Below are positions 38,714-47,675 of a DNA stretch of 64,000 bases, piece after piece (position 1 is the first letter of the stretch; every line of letters begins with the position of its first letter). The stretch lies in contig NC_016894.1 in NCBI RefSeq assembly GCF_000247605.1, positions 62,001 through 126,000 on the forward strand, given 5' to 3'. This DNA comes from Acetobacterium woodii DSM 1030 (GTDB lineage: Bacteria; Bacillota; Clostridia; Eubacteriales; Eubacteriaceae). Below the pieces are notes generated by a model, which worked only from the letters and a program-made list of their open reading frames with translations, was not told the origin of the DNA and searched no databases. The position numbers and the translations under genes were made by a program.

Positions 38714-40069
38714 TCAAAGTAAACTTTTTTTGAAAAGATCATAATCCTGGTAAACCTGTTGAGAATAGGACTGACACCAGTCATAAACAGCATGATCAAA
38801 ACCGTCGCTATCGCCTAAATAGCCATTAATCCAATTGCTATAGGGACTTTGGACATGGGCGCGGGCCAGAGATAATCCGCAATTGGCGACATATTGTTTA
38901 AAGGTTTCAAAATCCAATTCGGCGAGATCAACCGATCCTTTCATGTCGCGAAACTGACGGACATAGAAATCCAGTCCTTCAGCAGTTGAAAAATAGCCCA
39001 GAAACGGGTCGGAGGTGGCTTGAAGAATCTGTTGATGACTAACGACCCGATAACCGTTGCCTAAACTATGTGTCATTGTATCGGGGGTGGTAAAGTTTTT
39101 TTGATTATACGCAGCGATAACCGATTGATTAGCCTGCTTGATCTGTAAGACCAAATGGCTTTTGTCTTCGCAGGTTAGGACCAGAAGGTAACATTGGGTT
39201 CCGATGCTACCAACCCCGACGACACGTCTGGCGACATCAGTCAAAACGTGTTGCGATAAAAGCAGTTTAATATCGGGACGAACAGTATCAAGATATTGTC
39301 GGAAAGACAATTCAACCGCATCAATAAGTTTAGGATTGAGGTGCGTTGTAATGGGGGGATTTTCGATGAAGATTCGGCGACCAAATTGATCGGTTTCGGT
39401 CATTTTTGAGATGACCTGCTTAGAAGTGTGGGTTTTAGCTTTATGAATGATCTTTTCAACTTCTTCCTGAGAAGTGTTGGAAAAGCTTTTGAGAAAAAGT
39501 TCTTCATCACCAATAATAAAGTAACGTTCAAGGGAGGTCATATTCGACAGGAGATCAAGACCTTTTCGGTAGAAGGAAGCAGCATGGAGAGCCGCGAGCT
39601 TGATTTTTTTATCATCAAAGCCGACATCATGGGCACTGAGAATAATGCTGGTAATTAGCCGTTTTAAATCCCATTCCCAGGGTCCTGGGGCAGCTTCATC
39701 AAAGTCATTGAGGTCAAAAATTAACCGCCGTTCGGGAGACGCATAGAATCCGAAGTTGCCAATATGGGCATCGCCGCAGCTGATTACATGGATTCCTGAC
39801 TGGGCTTGATAGGATAAATCATGAGCCATTAACAGGGCGGTTCCGCGAAAAAAAGAAAAGGGCGAGGCGGCCATTTTTTTGCGACGCACGGGAATCAATT
39901 CAGGGATACGAAAATGATTCTGACTTTCAATCATGGCAACCGGATCACGATCCACGGCATGAAAAACGGCCTGTTTTGAGAAAGGAATCTTTGCTCGAAC
40001 CTCGCGGCCGCTGTTGCGATTCATTTTAGAAGTGGGAATTTGCTGATTTTTCGTTAAACCGACGATCAT
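38714..40069 (-). CDS. DUF2252 family protein (kinase-like fold)
   Basis: 451 residues. FSFFRGTALLMAHDL and VISCGDAHIGNFGFYASPER, then FDLNDFDEAAPGPWEWDLKR are the defining DUF2252 motifs; the GDxHxxNF and DxNDFDE segments resemble the catalytic and metal-binding loops of aminoglycoside-phosphotransferase-like kinases. The family has no settled substrate. The reading frame starts MIVGLTKNQQIPTSKMNRNS; GGAGGTTAAG just upstream supports that ATG. It is a single gene on the minus strand; queT follows on the same strand after its own promoter. Confidence 0.88.
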   Translation of the reverse strand: MIVGLTKNQQIPTSKMNRNSGREVRAKIPFSKQAVFHAVDRDPVAMIESQNHFRIPELIPVRRKKMAASPFSFFRGTALLMAHDLSYQAQSGIHVISCGDAHIGNFGFYASPERRLIFDLNDFDEAAPGPWEWDLKRLITSIILSAHDVGFDDKKIKLAALHAASFYRKGLDLLSNMTSLERYFIIGDEELFLKSFSNTSQEEVEKIIHKAKTHTSKQVISKMTETDQFGRRIFIENPPITTHLNPKLIDAVELSFRQYLDTVRPDIKLLLSQHVLTDVARRVVGVGSIGTQCYLLVLTCEDKSHLVLQIKQANQSVIAAYNQKNFTTPDTMTHSLGNGYRVVSHQQILQATSDPFLGYFSTAEGLDFYVRQFRDMKGSVDLAELDFETFKQYVANCGLSLARAHVQSPYSNWINGYLGDSDGFDHAVYDWCQSYSQQVYQDYDLFKKSLL

Positions 40070-40370
40070 TACTTAACCTCCTAGTTTGTAACATAAAAAA
40101 CCCCATTAGTGATCAATAAAAGAAATACTAAAAACAGCTTACACTTGATGATGCAATTCATTTTAGCACGATTAATAAAGCTTGCATAGTACCAAGGATT
40201 CGTTTTTATCGCCCGAATAAACATTGATTTATTTTGCTTGATTTAGTATGATTATAGCAATGCTGAAAATAAAAACAAATCGGTCGAAAATGATGACGTC
40301 GAAAGAGCTTTCTATTTTTATTTGATTCAGGTGATTGGAAAATAAACCGACAAGGACGAAGGATAAGTAG
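40070..40370. other. Intergenic promoter region, no gene seen
   Basis: About 300 bp between divergent DUF2252 and cysteine synthase genes. AT-rich with no reading frame that has a ribosome site. GAAGGATAAG at the right end is the ribosome site of cysK. Confidence 0.5.
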
Positions 40371-41378
40371 ATGGAAAATGAAGATAAATTTAGTGAATTA
40401 GAAAAAATGATTGGCAACACACCATTATTAAAAATAAATTTTCGATACCAGGGTGCGGTTAGAACGATTTATGCCAAAGCCGAGCACTATAACTTAACCG
40501 GAAGTATTAAGGATCGCGTCGCTTTGCATATTCTCAAAAAAGCCTATGAAAAAGGTGAAATTCATCAAGGGGAAACGATTGTCGAAGCAACAAGTGGAAA
40601 CACGGGGATTGCCTTTACCGCGGTGGGAACATGTTTAGGACATCCGGTGGTAATTTATATGCCAGATTGGATGAGTGACGAACGAAAAAATCTGATTCGC
40701 AGTTATGGTGGAGAGGTGCGGTTAGTCTCCAAAGAAGAAGGCGGCTTTTTAGGAAGCATTGCGCAATGCGGTGCATTAGCGGCAAAAGGAAAGGCCTTTT
40801 TACCTTGTCAGTTTTCCAATGAAGAAAATACGCGGGCTCAATATGAACGGACAGCCCCGGAAATAGACGTCCAGTTAGCGGCTTTTCAGGTGAAACCGCA
40901 GGCCTTGGTGGCGGGAGTGGGAACCGGCGGAACGATCATGGGATTAGGACGGTATTTTAAAGAAAAAAACCCCGAAATTAAAGTTTATCCGATGGAACCA
41001 GCCAGTTCGCCAACGATGTCTACCGGTTATAAGGTTGGCAGTCACCGAATTCAGGGAATTTCCGATGAATTTGTACCAGATTTGATAAAATTAGACGAAT
41101 TGGATGACATTATTTCAGTTGATGATGGGGATGCCATCATCATGGCACAGAAACTCTCTAAAGAACTGGGATTAGGGGTGGGAATTTCATCAGGGGCTAA
41201 TTTTATCGCGGCGATTATTGCCCAGGACTTATTGGAAGATCCTAACGCAGTGGTGGTGACGGTTTTTGCCGATGATAATAAAAAGTACCTCAGTACTGAT
41301 TATGTTAAGGAAGAATTGGTAAAATCAGAGTATCTATCCACGGATGTTGAACTTTTAGATTTCGAAGTACGTAAATAA
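40371..41378 (+). CDS. cysK: Cysteine synthase (O-acetylserine sulfhydrylase)
   Basis: 335 residues, PLP-dependent fold type [14 protein letters not shown] holds the Schiff-base lysine, [15 protein letters not shown] the substrate/phosphate loop, and [20 protein letters not shown] the PLP-phosphate loop; [12 protein letters not shown] follows. It makes cysteine from O-acetylserine and sulfide. The SxSIKDR region reads NLTGSIKDR, a small variation from the usual PxxSxKDR, so another beta-replacement substrate is possible. It is monocistronic, followed by a palindromic repeat. Confidence 0.9.
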   Translation: MENEDKFSELEKMIGNTPLLKINFRYQGAVRTIYAKAEHYNLTGSIKDRVALHILKKAYEKGEIHQGETIVEATSGNTGIAFTAVGTCLGHPVVIYMPDWMSDERKNLIRSYGGEVRLVSKEEGGFLGSIAQCGALAAKGKAFLPCQFSNEENTRAQYERTAPEIDVQLAAFQVKPQALVAGVGTGGTIMGLGRYFKEKNPEIKVYPMEPASSPTMSTGYKVGSHRIQGISDEFVPDLIKLDELDDIISVDDGDAIIMAQKLSKELGLGVGISSGANFIAAIIAQDLLEDPNAVVVTVFADDNKKYLSTDYVKEELVKSEYLSTDVELLDFEVRK

Positions 41379-41391
41379 AAAGGTTTAGAAC

Positions 41392-41550
41392 CGTAACATT
41401 GGTAAATCGAAGTTACTGCGAGCTTTATGATCAGGTTTGGACGAAACAATTTTTACACAGTTCGCCCCCACGTTGCAAAATTGTTTGGAAAAACTGAAAC
41501 TAAGGCCACGATTGTTTGATGTTTGTACGCCTTGCAATGACCTCACAATA
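41392..41550. repeat. Diverged full-length copy of the palindromic MITE family
   Basis: The gap between cysK and mgsA contains, in order, GCGAGCTTTATGATCAGGTT, GACGAAACAATTTTTACACAG, TTCGCCCCCACGTTGCAAAA, TTGTTTGG and ACGATTGTTTGATG. These align in the orientation of the 52.4-kb copy (GAGCTTTGGGCCCAGTTTCG, ACGAAACAATTTCTACACGG, TTCGCCGACACGTTACGAAA). The copy is much decayed. Confidence 0.65.
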
Positions 41551-41577
41551 ATATAATGAAAGGGAGTGGAAAAAACA

Positions 41578-42054
41578 ATGGAAACAGATTATATGGATGT
41601 AACAATTGAAAAAAAGAAAAAAATTGCTTTGATTGCTCACGATGGCAAAAAAACAGAATTGTTGGATTGGGCCAGCCGTAATAAGGAAATATTGCAGAAT
41701 CATTTTTTATGCGGTACTGGGACGACCGGGAGCCTGATCCAGGAAAAAACAGGTTTGCCGGTACAAATTTTTAAAAGCGGTCCGTTAGGTGGCGATCAAC
41801 AAATTGGGGCGCGGATTGTTGATGGAAAAATTGATATGCTGATCTTTATTTGGGATCCGATGGAGGCGCAACCGCATGATCCGGATATTAAGGCGTTGTT
41901 GCGAATTGCAACAGTGTATGACATCCCGATTGCCAATAATTTGGCAACAGCGGACTTTATTATTCATTCACGGTTTATGAATGAGGAATATATTCATCCG
42001 ATTGAAGATTATAATAAGCAAATGAAAAAAAGAATGGAAATTTTATTGAAATAG
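41578..42054 (+). CDS. mgsA: Methylglyoxal synthase
   Basis: 158 residues. Converts dihydroxyacetone phosphate to methylglyoxal and phosphate, a bypass used under phosphate limitation or sugar overload. KKIALIAHDGKKTELLDWA, CGTGTTGSLIQEKTGL, SGPLGGDQQIGARI (catalytic Asp in GDQQ) and IFIWDPMEAQPHDPDIKALL are diagnostic. I use ATG 41578, as GTG 41566 overlaps the AGGGAG ribosome site. It is followed after 12 bp by the TSCPD gene. Confidence 0.96.
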   Translation: METDYMDVTIEKKKKIALIAHDGKKTELLDWASRNKEILQNHFLCGTGTTGSLIQEKTGLPVQIFKSGPLGGDQQIGARIVDGKIDMLIFIWDPMEAQPHDPDIKALLRIATVYDIPIANNLATADFIIHSRFMNEEYIHPIEDYNKQMKKRMEILLK

Positions 42055-42066
42055 AAAGAGGACAAA

Positions 42067-42321
42067 ATGACAGTTTCTTACATACCCCAGGGAGTCTGTC
42101 CCCGGGAAATTAAATTCGATTTGAATGACAAAACAATCGAAAACCTCGCTTTTGTTGGCGGGTGTGACGGTAATTTAAAAGCATTAACATTAATGATTAA
42201 TGGAAAATCAGCAGATGAAGTAATCCATTTGTTTAAAGGCCAGACCTGCGGAAAAAAGCCGACATCCTGCATGGATCAACTGGTGATCGCCTTAGAAGAA
42301 GCTCAACAGGAGCTGAAATGA
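42067..42321 (+). CDS. TSCPD-domain protein (TIGR03905 type)
   Basis: 84 residues. VCPREIKFDLNDKTIENLAF, then GGCDGNLKALTLMING and GQTCGKKPTSCMDQLVIAL match the small TSCPD proteins, a domain shared with the C-terminus of some ribonucleotide reductases; conserved cysteines (C10, C35, C60, C67) suggest metal binding. AGAGGAC precedes ATG. Function unknown. It overlaps ywbE-like gene by 4 bp and is likely co-transcribed with mgsA. Confidence 0.88.
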   Translation: MTVSYIPQGVCPREIKFDLNDKTIENLAFVGGCDGNLKALTLMINGKSADEVIHLFKGQTCGKKPTSCMDQLVIALEEAQQELK

Positions 42322-42521
42322 ACGGACAAAAAAGAAGTGATGTTCAGGTTGGCGCTAAAGTTGAGATTATTTTAAAGGCTGATCAGCGAACCGGAAAACG
42401 GACGACGGGGCGGGTGGCAAAGCTGCTCACGAAAAGTCCCAATCATCCACATGGAATTAAGGTGATGCTTGCGGATGGACAGGTTGGTCGAGTTGCGAAA
42501 ATATATGAAGATGAAAATTAA
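42318..42521 (+). CDS. YwbE family protein (DUF2196)
   Basis: 67 residues, RSDVQVGAKVEIILKADQRT then GRVAKLLTKSPNHPHGIKVM and GQVGRVAKIY, the complete YwbE pattern. It is a small basic protein with a KOW-like beta barrel, probably binding nucleic acid; its role is unknown. Its start overlaps the TSCPD stop (ATGA), and a terminator follows about 35 bp after its stop. Confidence 0.9.
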   Translation: MNGQKRSDVQVGAKVEIILKADQRTGKRTTGRVAKLLTKSPNHPHGIKVMLADGQVGRVAKIYEDEN

Positions 42522-42554
42522 ATGCAACTAAACGAATGCTAAAAAGTAGGTTAG

Positions 42555-42586
42555 AAAGAGATAAGAAATTATCTCTTTTTTTTGTT
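42555..42586 (+). terminator. Intrinsic terminator after the mgsA-TSCPD-ywbE run
   Basis: AAAGAGATAA and TTATCTCTTT form a 10-bp stem around GAAA, followed by T-rich sequence (TTTTTG). Confidence 0.8.
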
Positions 42587-42640
42587 GAGAATTCTTAGTG
42601 CGGTAATTACTTTTTATGATAAGAGGGAGAGAGGACGTGC

Positions 42641-42669
42641 TTGACATAAAATAAAGCGTATTGTACAAT
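42641..42669 (+). promoter_or_regulatory. Promoter of the metal/cofactor uptake operon
   Basis: TTGACA (42641-42646) and TACAAT (42664-42669) with a 17-bp spacer. The -10 box lies in the perfect palindrome ATTGTACAAT (42660-42669), a possible repressor site. No cobalamin riboswitch fits in the short leader that follows. Confidence 0.7.
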
Positions 42670-42767
42670 ATAAAACATGATAAAACAATGTAAAAACGAA
42701 TTAAAATGAGTTGCTATAAAGATGGAAACTTCTCTAGTAATGGTAAACTTTGAAGAGGCGGCGGTAA

Positions 42768-43796
42768 ATGAATGAAATAAAAAAAACTTCGAAAAGATAC
42801 TACGATTCAGTCATTATCGGTTTGATTATTTTGCTGGTTGCTTGCTTTGTTATCTCTTTTTCGTTGGGAAAATATCCTATTTCACCAAACGAGTTGTTTT
42901 CGATTTTTCTTTCCCGGGTTTTTCCGATCGAACAAACGTGGACAGATCAGCAAGCGGTGATTCTTTATAATGTCAGAATGCCACGAATTGTTCTTTCGGT
43001 GCTTGTTGGCTGTTGTCTTTCAGCAGCCGGAGCAGCTTATCAGGGAATATTTAGAAATCCACTCGTTTCTTCCGATATTGTTGGGGCGTCATCGGGGGCC
43101 GCTTTTGGGGCCGCGCTTGCAATATTAATGTCGATTGGTAATTTCGGGATCTCTATTTCGGCTTTTTTATTTAGTATTTTAGCGGTATTAACGGTTTACT
43201 TCTTAAGCAAAAAAGTCAAAACAAATCCGGTTTTAGGGTTAGTATTGGCAGGAATTATGGTCAGTTCGTTATTTAATTCGGCGACGTCTTTTTTAAAGTT
43301 GGTGGCTGATCCCAATGAACAGCTTCCGGCGATAACCTATTGGCTGATGGGGAGTTTTTCGGGAGCCAAGCTAAAAGATATTCAATTAGCAATCATTCCC
43401 ATGGCAATTGGACTGATTCCACTTTTTATGCTGCGTTGGAAAATAAATATTCTAACAATGGGTGATGATGAAGCACGCACGATGGGTGTAGATACCCAAA
43501 AAACCAGGGCAGTCATTGTTATTGCGGCAACCCTTGTTACGGCAGCCAGCATTGCCGTATCGGGGATGATTGGTTGGATTGGTCTGGTGATTCCGCATTT
43601 ATCGCGGATGTTAGTCGGCAGTGATTATCGACGGTTAATGCCGGTATCAATGTTGATGGGAGCTTCGTTTCTATTGATTGTGGATAATGTTTCGCGATTG
43701 ATAACCAGTTCGGAGATCCCTATTGGTATTTTGACATCATTTATTGGCGCACCATTCTTCTTTTATCTGATCTCCAGAGAGGGTGAAAAATTTTGA
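42768..43796 (+). CDS. FecCD-family ABC permease (iron-chelate/cobalamin type)
   Basis: 342 residues, about nine or ten membrane helices. MPRIVLSVLVGCCLSAAGAAYQGIFRNPLVS and GWIGLVIPHLSRMLVGSDYR are the family signatures; the latter contains the cytoplasmic coupling loop to the ATPase. Such permeases import siderophores, haem, corrinoids or other metal chelates with a binding protein. It is the first gene of the run, and its end overlaps the ATPase gene by 4 bp. Confidence 0.93.
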   Translation: MNEIKKTSKRYYDSVIIGLIILLVACFVISFSLGKYPISPNELFSIFLSRVFPIEQTWTDQQAVILYNVRMPRIVLSVLVGCCLSAAGAAYQGIFRNPLVSSDIVGASSGAAFGAALAILMSIGNFGISISAFLFSILAVLTVYFLSKKVKTNPVLGLVLAGIMVSSLFNSATSFLKLVADPNEQLPAITYWLMGSFSGAKLKDIQLAIIPMAIGLIPLFMLRWKINILTMGDDEARTMGVDTQKTRAVIVIAATLVTAASIAVSGMIGWIGLVIPHLSRMLVGSDYRRLMPVSMLMGASFLLIVDNVSRLITSSEIPIGILTSFIGAPFFFYLISREGEKF

Positions 43797-44590
43797 GTCT
43801 GAAAATCGAAAATATGAGTTATGCTTACGGTGACCATAAGGTGTTGGATAAGATTAATTTTGAGATACCATCGGGCGCTTTAACCTGCATTTTAGGAGCG
43901 AATGGGATTGGCAAGAGCACCCTTTTTCGGTGTATCTTACGTTTAAACGATGATTATACGGGTCATTGTTATTTAAACGGCCTCGATGCTAAGTTGTTAT
44001 CAATTCAAGAACTGGCCAAGCAGATTGCATATATTCCGCAATCACATGCGCCGGCATTTAATTATAAGGTGATTGAGATTGTGCTAATGAGTACGACGGC
44101 ACAAATGGGTAATTTTAAAGGTCCGGGTGATAAAGAAAAAAAAGTCGCAATGGAAGCTTTGGAGCGGGTGGGTATGGCTGCTTTTGCCGAGCAGGGTTAT
44201 ACCCAAATCAGTGGTGGCGAACGCCAGCTGGTTTTAATTGCCAGGGCGTTAGCACAACAAACAAAGATTATTATTATGGATGAACCGACATCAAATTTAG
44301 ATTATGGAAATCAGATTCGGATATTATCGAAAGTTAAACAATTGACAAGAGAGGGTTATACGATTATTCAGTCGACCCACCATCCCGATCAGGCTTTTAT
44401 GTACGCCGATGAAGTGATTGTGTTGGAAAAAGGTAATCTTATTCATCATGGAACTCCGAAAGAGATTATCTCAGAGCCGATGATTCAGAAAATTTATCAC
44501 ATTAACGTCGAAATTAATTCACTTTATGACGATTTGGTTCGGGTTACGATACCAATTGACGAGATTACAAACCAACTGGGTTGTAAATAA
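43793..44590 (+). CDS. FepC/BtuD-like ABC ATPase
   Basis: 265 residues. Walker A GANGIGKST at about 36-44, Q-loop YIPQSHAP, signature ISGGERQLVLIARAL, Walker B IIIMDEPTSNLD, switch His in QSTHHPDQ. Start coupled to the permease gene (GAGGGTGAAAA just upstream; TTG at 43793 is the probable initiator). It energises the importer formed with its neighbours. Confidence 0.93.
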   Translation: MSLKIENMSYAYGDHKVLDKINFEIPSGALTCILGANGIGKSTLFRCILRLNDDYTGHCYLNGLDAKLLSIQELAKQIAYIPQSHAPAFNYKVIEIVLMSTTAQMGNFKGPGDKEKKVAMEALERVGMAAFAEQGYTQISGGERQLVLIARALAQQTKIIIMDEPTSNLDYGNQIRILSKVKQLTREGYTIIQSTHHPDQAFMYADEVIVLEKGNLIHHGTPKEIISEPMIQKIYHINVEINSLYDDLVRVTIPIDEITNQLGCK

Positions 44591-44608
44591 AAAATGAGGA
44601 GGAAAATA

Positions 44609-45691
44609 ATGAAAAGAACAGGTAAGTGGTTATTAGGCGTAGTGCTGATTTGTGCGATGCTGATTTCCGGATTGGCGACGGGTTGTACGACTCAAAAAAC
44701 TGAAAAGGCGGATTCTAATGAAACCGTTTCGTTTACCGATTCAGCGGGAAGAACAGTTGAGATTCCCAAAAATATCGAGCGGATTGCGCCTTCAGGGGCA
44801 TTGGCGCAGCAAATTTTATTAACCGTAGCACCTGATAAACTCGTTGGGTTATCGGGAAAAATTACCGACAGTCAGGCTAAATATTTAGGTGATGAGTATG
44901 CGGCTTTGCCAGTATTTGGACAGTTTTACGGATCGGGCGATTTGAATATGGAAGCATTGGCAGCCGCGAAACCACAGGTGGTGATTGATATCGGGGAACC
45001 GAAAAAAACGGTGGTTGAAGATATGGACGGAATTCAGGAACAAATCGGTATTCCCACCATTTTTATCGAAGCAAAAATGGATACGATGGATCAAGCCTAT
45101 AAAACTTTAGGAGAAATCCTTGGCGTGGAAGACCAGGGAAATAAACTTTCGGAATATTGTGCCGGCGTTTACAAAGATGTAACCGAAAAAATGGCAACAA
45201 TTCCAGAAGATCAACGGGTCAGTTTTGCTTACCTGCAAGGTGATGCCGGTTTAGATGCGATTGCTAAAGGCTCGTATCATGCTGAAGTGATGGACATGAT
45301 TGGAAATAATGTGGTGGCCATCGATAATCCGACCAGTAAAGGTACCGGGGATACGATTTCGCAAGAGCAATTGGCGCAGTGGAATCCCAGTGTTATTATT
45401 TTTGGACCAAATAGTATCTATGCAACCGCAAGCAGCGATCCTTTTTTTGCAACGATGTCGGCGATTCAAACCAATAAATATTATGAAGTGCCAAATAACC
45501 CCTATAACTGGATGGGAATGCCGCCATCGGTTAATCGTTACTTAGGAATGCAGTGGATGGCTAATATGCTGTATCCGGATGTTTTTAAATATGATATGTA
45601 TAAGGTAACCAAAGAATATTATGACTTATTCTATCATTATGATTTAAGTCAAGCAGACTATCAGGAACTGACTAAAAATGCTATTAAATAA
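44609..45691 (+). CDS. Substrate-binding lipoprotein of the chelate importer
   Basis: 360 residues. Signal peptide with lipobox LATGC (lipidated Cys at about 27), then a class III binding fold: VSFTDSAGRTVEIPKNIERI, the typical start of FecB/BtuF-type proteins, and IIFGPNSIYATASSDPFF-type C-lobe text. The ligand cannot be told from sequence. The start is ATG 44609, behind AGGAGG; the in-frame ATG at 44594 precedes that site. Confidence 0.92.
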   Translation: MKRTGKWLLGVVLICAMLISGLATGCTTQKTEKADSNETVSFTDSAGRTVEIPKNIERIAPSGALAQQILLTVAPDKLVGLSGKITDSQAKYLGDEYAALPVFGQFYGSGDLNMEALAAAKPQVVIDIGEPKKTVVEDMDGIQEQIGIPTIFIEAKMDTMDQAYKTLGEILGVEDQGNKLSEYCAGVYKDVTEKMATIPEDQRVSFAYLQGDAGLDAIAKGSYHAEVMDMIGNNVVAIDNPTSKGTGDTISQEQLAQWNPSVIIFGPNSIYATASSDPFFATMSAIQTNKYYEVPNNPYNWMGMPPSVNRYLGMQWMANMLYPDVFKYDMYKVTKEYYDLFYHYDLSQADYQELTKNAIK

Positions 45692-45724
45692 GCTTGGACC
45701 GAAGACCGATCGGCAGGTAACAGG

Positions 45725-46684
45725 ATGCAAACTGAAAATCAATTAATCAGCCCTTATGATTTTCTGGTTCAACAGGGTTTTAAACTTTCGGCAAAAAACC
45801 AATCACTGGAGACGTATATTGAATCGTTGGATCAAGACGAGTTGGAAGATATGGGAACCAATAAAGCGCTGTTAATGGACAGCTATGCAGCACTACAGAA
45901 AGCACGGCATGAAGATTACGAAATAAAAGTCAAGTCGATTCTGATTAAAGGCGGATATAACAAAGCGGGCCAAAAAGAAGAATTTGATATTTTATTGGAA
46001 CCGGGAGAAATGGTCGCCATTGTCGGTCCCACCGGATCAGGAAAAAGCCGCTTGTTAGCGGATATCGAGTGGTTGGCTCAAAGCGATACCCCAACTGGTC
46101 GGGTTATTCTGATCAATGGGATCTTACCGGATGAATCTAAACGATATAGCATCGATGATAAATTAATTTCGCAATTATCGCAGAATATGAATTTTGTGAT
46201 GGATGCCAGTGTTGAGGAGTTTATCAGGATGCATGCCGAAAGCCGTAAGATTGAGGAAGTTGACGCATTGATTGAAAAAGTGATCAGTGAAGCCAACACC
46301 CTGGCTGGCGAACCGTTTATGAAAGAAACGCCATTAACCGCTTTAAGCGGGGGGCAATCGCGCGCTTTAATGATTGTTGATGTGGCTTTTTTATGCAAGT
46401 CTCCGATTGTCCTCATTGATGAGATTGAAAATGCCGGGATTGACCGGCGGAAGGCAATGGAGTTGCTGGTTAAAGCGGAAAAAATAATTTTAATTGCGAC
46501 CCATGATCCGGTATTGGCACTGATGGCCAAACGTCGTCTGGTGATAAAAAATGGCGGCATTCATCAAGTTATTGAATGTGATGAAAGTGAAAAAAAGATA
46601 TTAACAGCGTTGGAAAAAATGGAAGAAAAAATGTTGGCAGTTCGCCACGCATTAAGAACCGGCGCGAAGGTAACGCTCGGGTAG
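45725..46684 (+). CDS. Cytosolic ABC-type ATPase, unknown role in the uptake operon
   Basis: 319 residues. An unusual N-terminal ~85 residues (ISPYDFLVQQGFKLSAKNQS, SYAALQKARHEDYEIKVKSI) precede an ABC domain: Walker A GPTGSGKSR, signature LSGGQSRALMI, Walker B IVLIDEIENAG, switch His in LIATHDP. The Walker B end ENAGIDRR departs from the DEPTxGLD of transporters, and the transporter already has its own ATPase, so this may drive a separate step such as metal or cofactor handling. Follows the binding protein by 33 bp. Confidence 0.8.
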   Translation: MQTENQLISPYDFLVQQGFKLSAKNQSLETYIESLDQDELEDMGTNKALLMDSYAALQKARHEDYEIKVKSILIKGGYNKAGQKEEFDILLEPGEMVAIVGPTGSGKSRLLADIEWLAQSDTPTGRVILINGILPDESKRYSIDDKLISQLSQNMNFVMDASVEEFIRMHAESRKIEEVDALIEKVISEANTLAGEPFMKETPLTALSGGQSRALMIVDVAFLCKSPIVLIDEIENAGIDRRKAMELLVKAEKIILIATHDPVLALMAKRRLVIKNGGIHQVIECDESEKKILTALEKMEEKMLAVRHALRTGAKVTLG

Positions 46685-46712
46685 TAGAAATTTAAGAAAG
46701 GTGGTGGAAGAG

Positions 46713-47396
46713 ATGCGATTAATTACGGTGTCAGGACCGCCATCATCGGGAAAAACAAGCATTATAGAAAAAACAATTCAAGTGCTTAAAAAACAAGCAA
46801 TTGAAATAGCTGTTATTAAGTTCGATTGTTTATCGACAGCCGATGAAATCATCTATGAAAAAAAGGGAATTAAAACTAAACTGGGTTTATCTGGAAGTTT
46901 ATGTCCTGATCATTATTTTGTCAATAATATTGACGCCTGTTTTCAATGGGGACTAAAGGAGCACATAGAGGTGCTCATTACCGAGAGTGCTGGGCTTTGC
47001 AATCGCTGCTCACCCCATATTAAAGCGGTTTTATCGGTTTGCGTTATTGATAATCTCAGTGGTTGTCAGACCCCTAAAAAAATCGGCCCAATGCTTAAAT
47101 TTGCCGATATTGTGGTCATTACCAAAGGTGATATCGTATCGCAGGCAGAACGGGAAGTGTTTGCCTATAATGTCAAGAAGGTTAATCCCCAAGCCACAAT
47201 CATTCATATTAATGGGATCACCGGGCAAGGCGCGGCGGAGCTGGCAAAATTATTTCTAAAAGCCAATGATTACAATTCGCTTGATGAAAAAAAATTGCGT
47301 TTTACGATGCCGGCAGCATTATGTTCTTATTGTTTGGGCGAAACGATGATTGGCAAAGATTATCATATTGGTAATGTAAAAAATATGCAGTTATAA
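46713..47396 (+). CDS. G3E-like GTPase with cysteine pairs (putative metallochaperone)
   Basis: About 227 residues. P-loop SGPPSSGKTS at about 6-15, a switch-region ESAGLCNRCSPHI with CxxC, G4-like ITKGD (TKxD), and a C-terminal CSYCLGE CxxC. The order resembles HypB/UreG/CooC-type nickel GTPases and CobW proteins. I infer that it delivers or inserts a metal or cofactor brought in by the adjacent importer. ATG 46713 follows AAAGGTGG; GTG codons at 46701 are in frame but overlap that site. A strong terminator follows. Confidence 0.78.
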   Translation: MRLITVSGPPSSGKTSIIEKTIQVLKKQAIEIAVIKFDCLSTADEIIYEKKGIKTKLGLSGSLCPDHYFVNNIDACFQWGLKEHIEVLITESAGLCNRCSPHIKAVLSVCVIDNLSGCQTPKKIGPMLKFADIVVITKGDIVSQAEREVFAYNVKKVNPQATIIHINGITGQGAAELAKLFLKANDYNSLDEKKLRFTMPAALCSYCLGETMIGKDYHIGNVKNMQL

Positions 47397-47421
47397 TGAA
47401 AAAAACAAAATAGTTGATCAT

Positions 47422-47468
47422 AAAAGGGGAATCAGTTGCAAAGGCGCAACCACTGAATCCCCTTTTTA
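47422..47468 (+). terminator. Strong intrinsic terminator after the GTPase gene
   Basis: AAAAGGGGATTCAGT-type arms: AAAAGGGGAATCAGT and ACTGAATCCCCTTTTT pair over about 14 bp around a GTTGCAAAGGCGCAAC loop that forms its own small stem. Confidence 0.85.
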
Positions 47469-47659
47469 TGTATTAGTTTAGGTAATTGCAAAATTAAAAA
47501 ACATCGAACAACGGTTGCTTTGGGTGCAGTTTTCACAAACAATTTTGTAACGTGTAGGCGAACAGTTCATCGAACTGTCCGCCGTACCGTGTAGAAATTG
47601 TTTCGTGCGAAACTGGGCCCAAAGCTCACGGCATTTTCGCAATTGCCTATGTATTAGTT
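47467..47659 (+). mobile_element. 169-bp palindromic MITE-like element with 12-bp target duplication (copy A)
   Basis: The element (about 47479-47647) has ends TAGGTAATTGC and GCAATTGCCTA and folds as one long imperfect hairpin centred on GAACAGTTCATCGAACTGTC. It is flanked by the perfect direct repeat TATGTATTAGTT at 47467-47478 and 47648-47659. The 52.4-kb copy is nearly the same sequence in opposite orientation with a different flanking repeat. It carries no reading frame, so it would need a transposase supplied elsewhere. Confidence 0.82.
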
Positions 47660-47675
47660 AAAAAGGAGGATGAGA

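Noticed and set aside
42670-42767. Cobalamin riboswitch before the FecCD operon
   Set aside because: The leader is under 100 nt and lacks the B12 box (GCCACTG-type motif).
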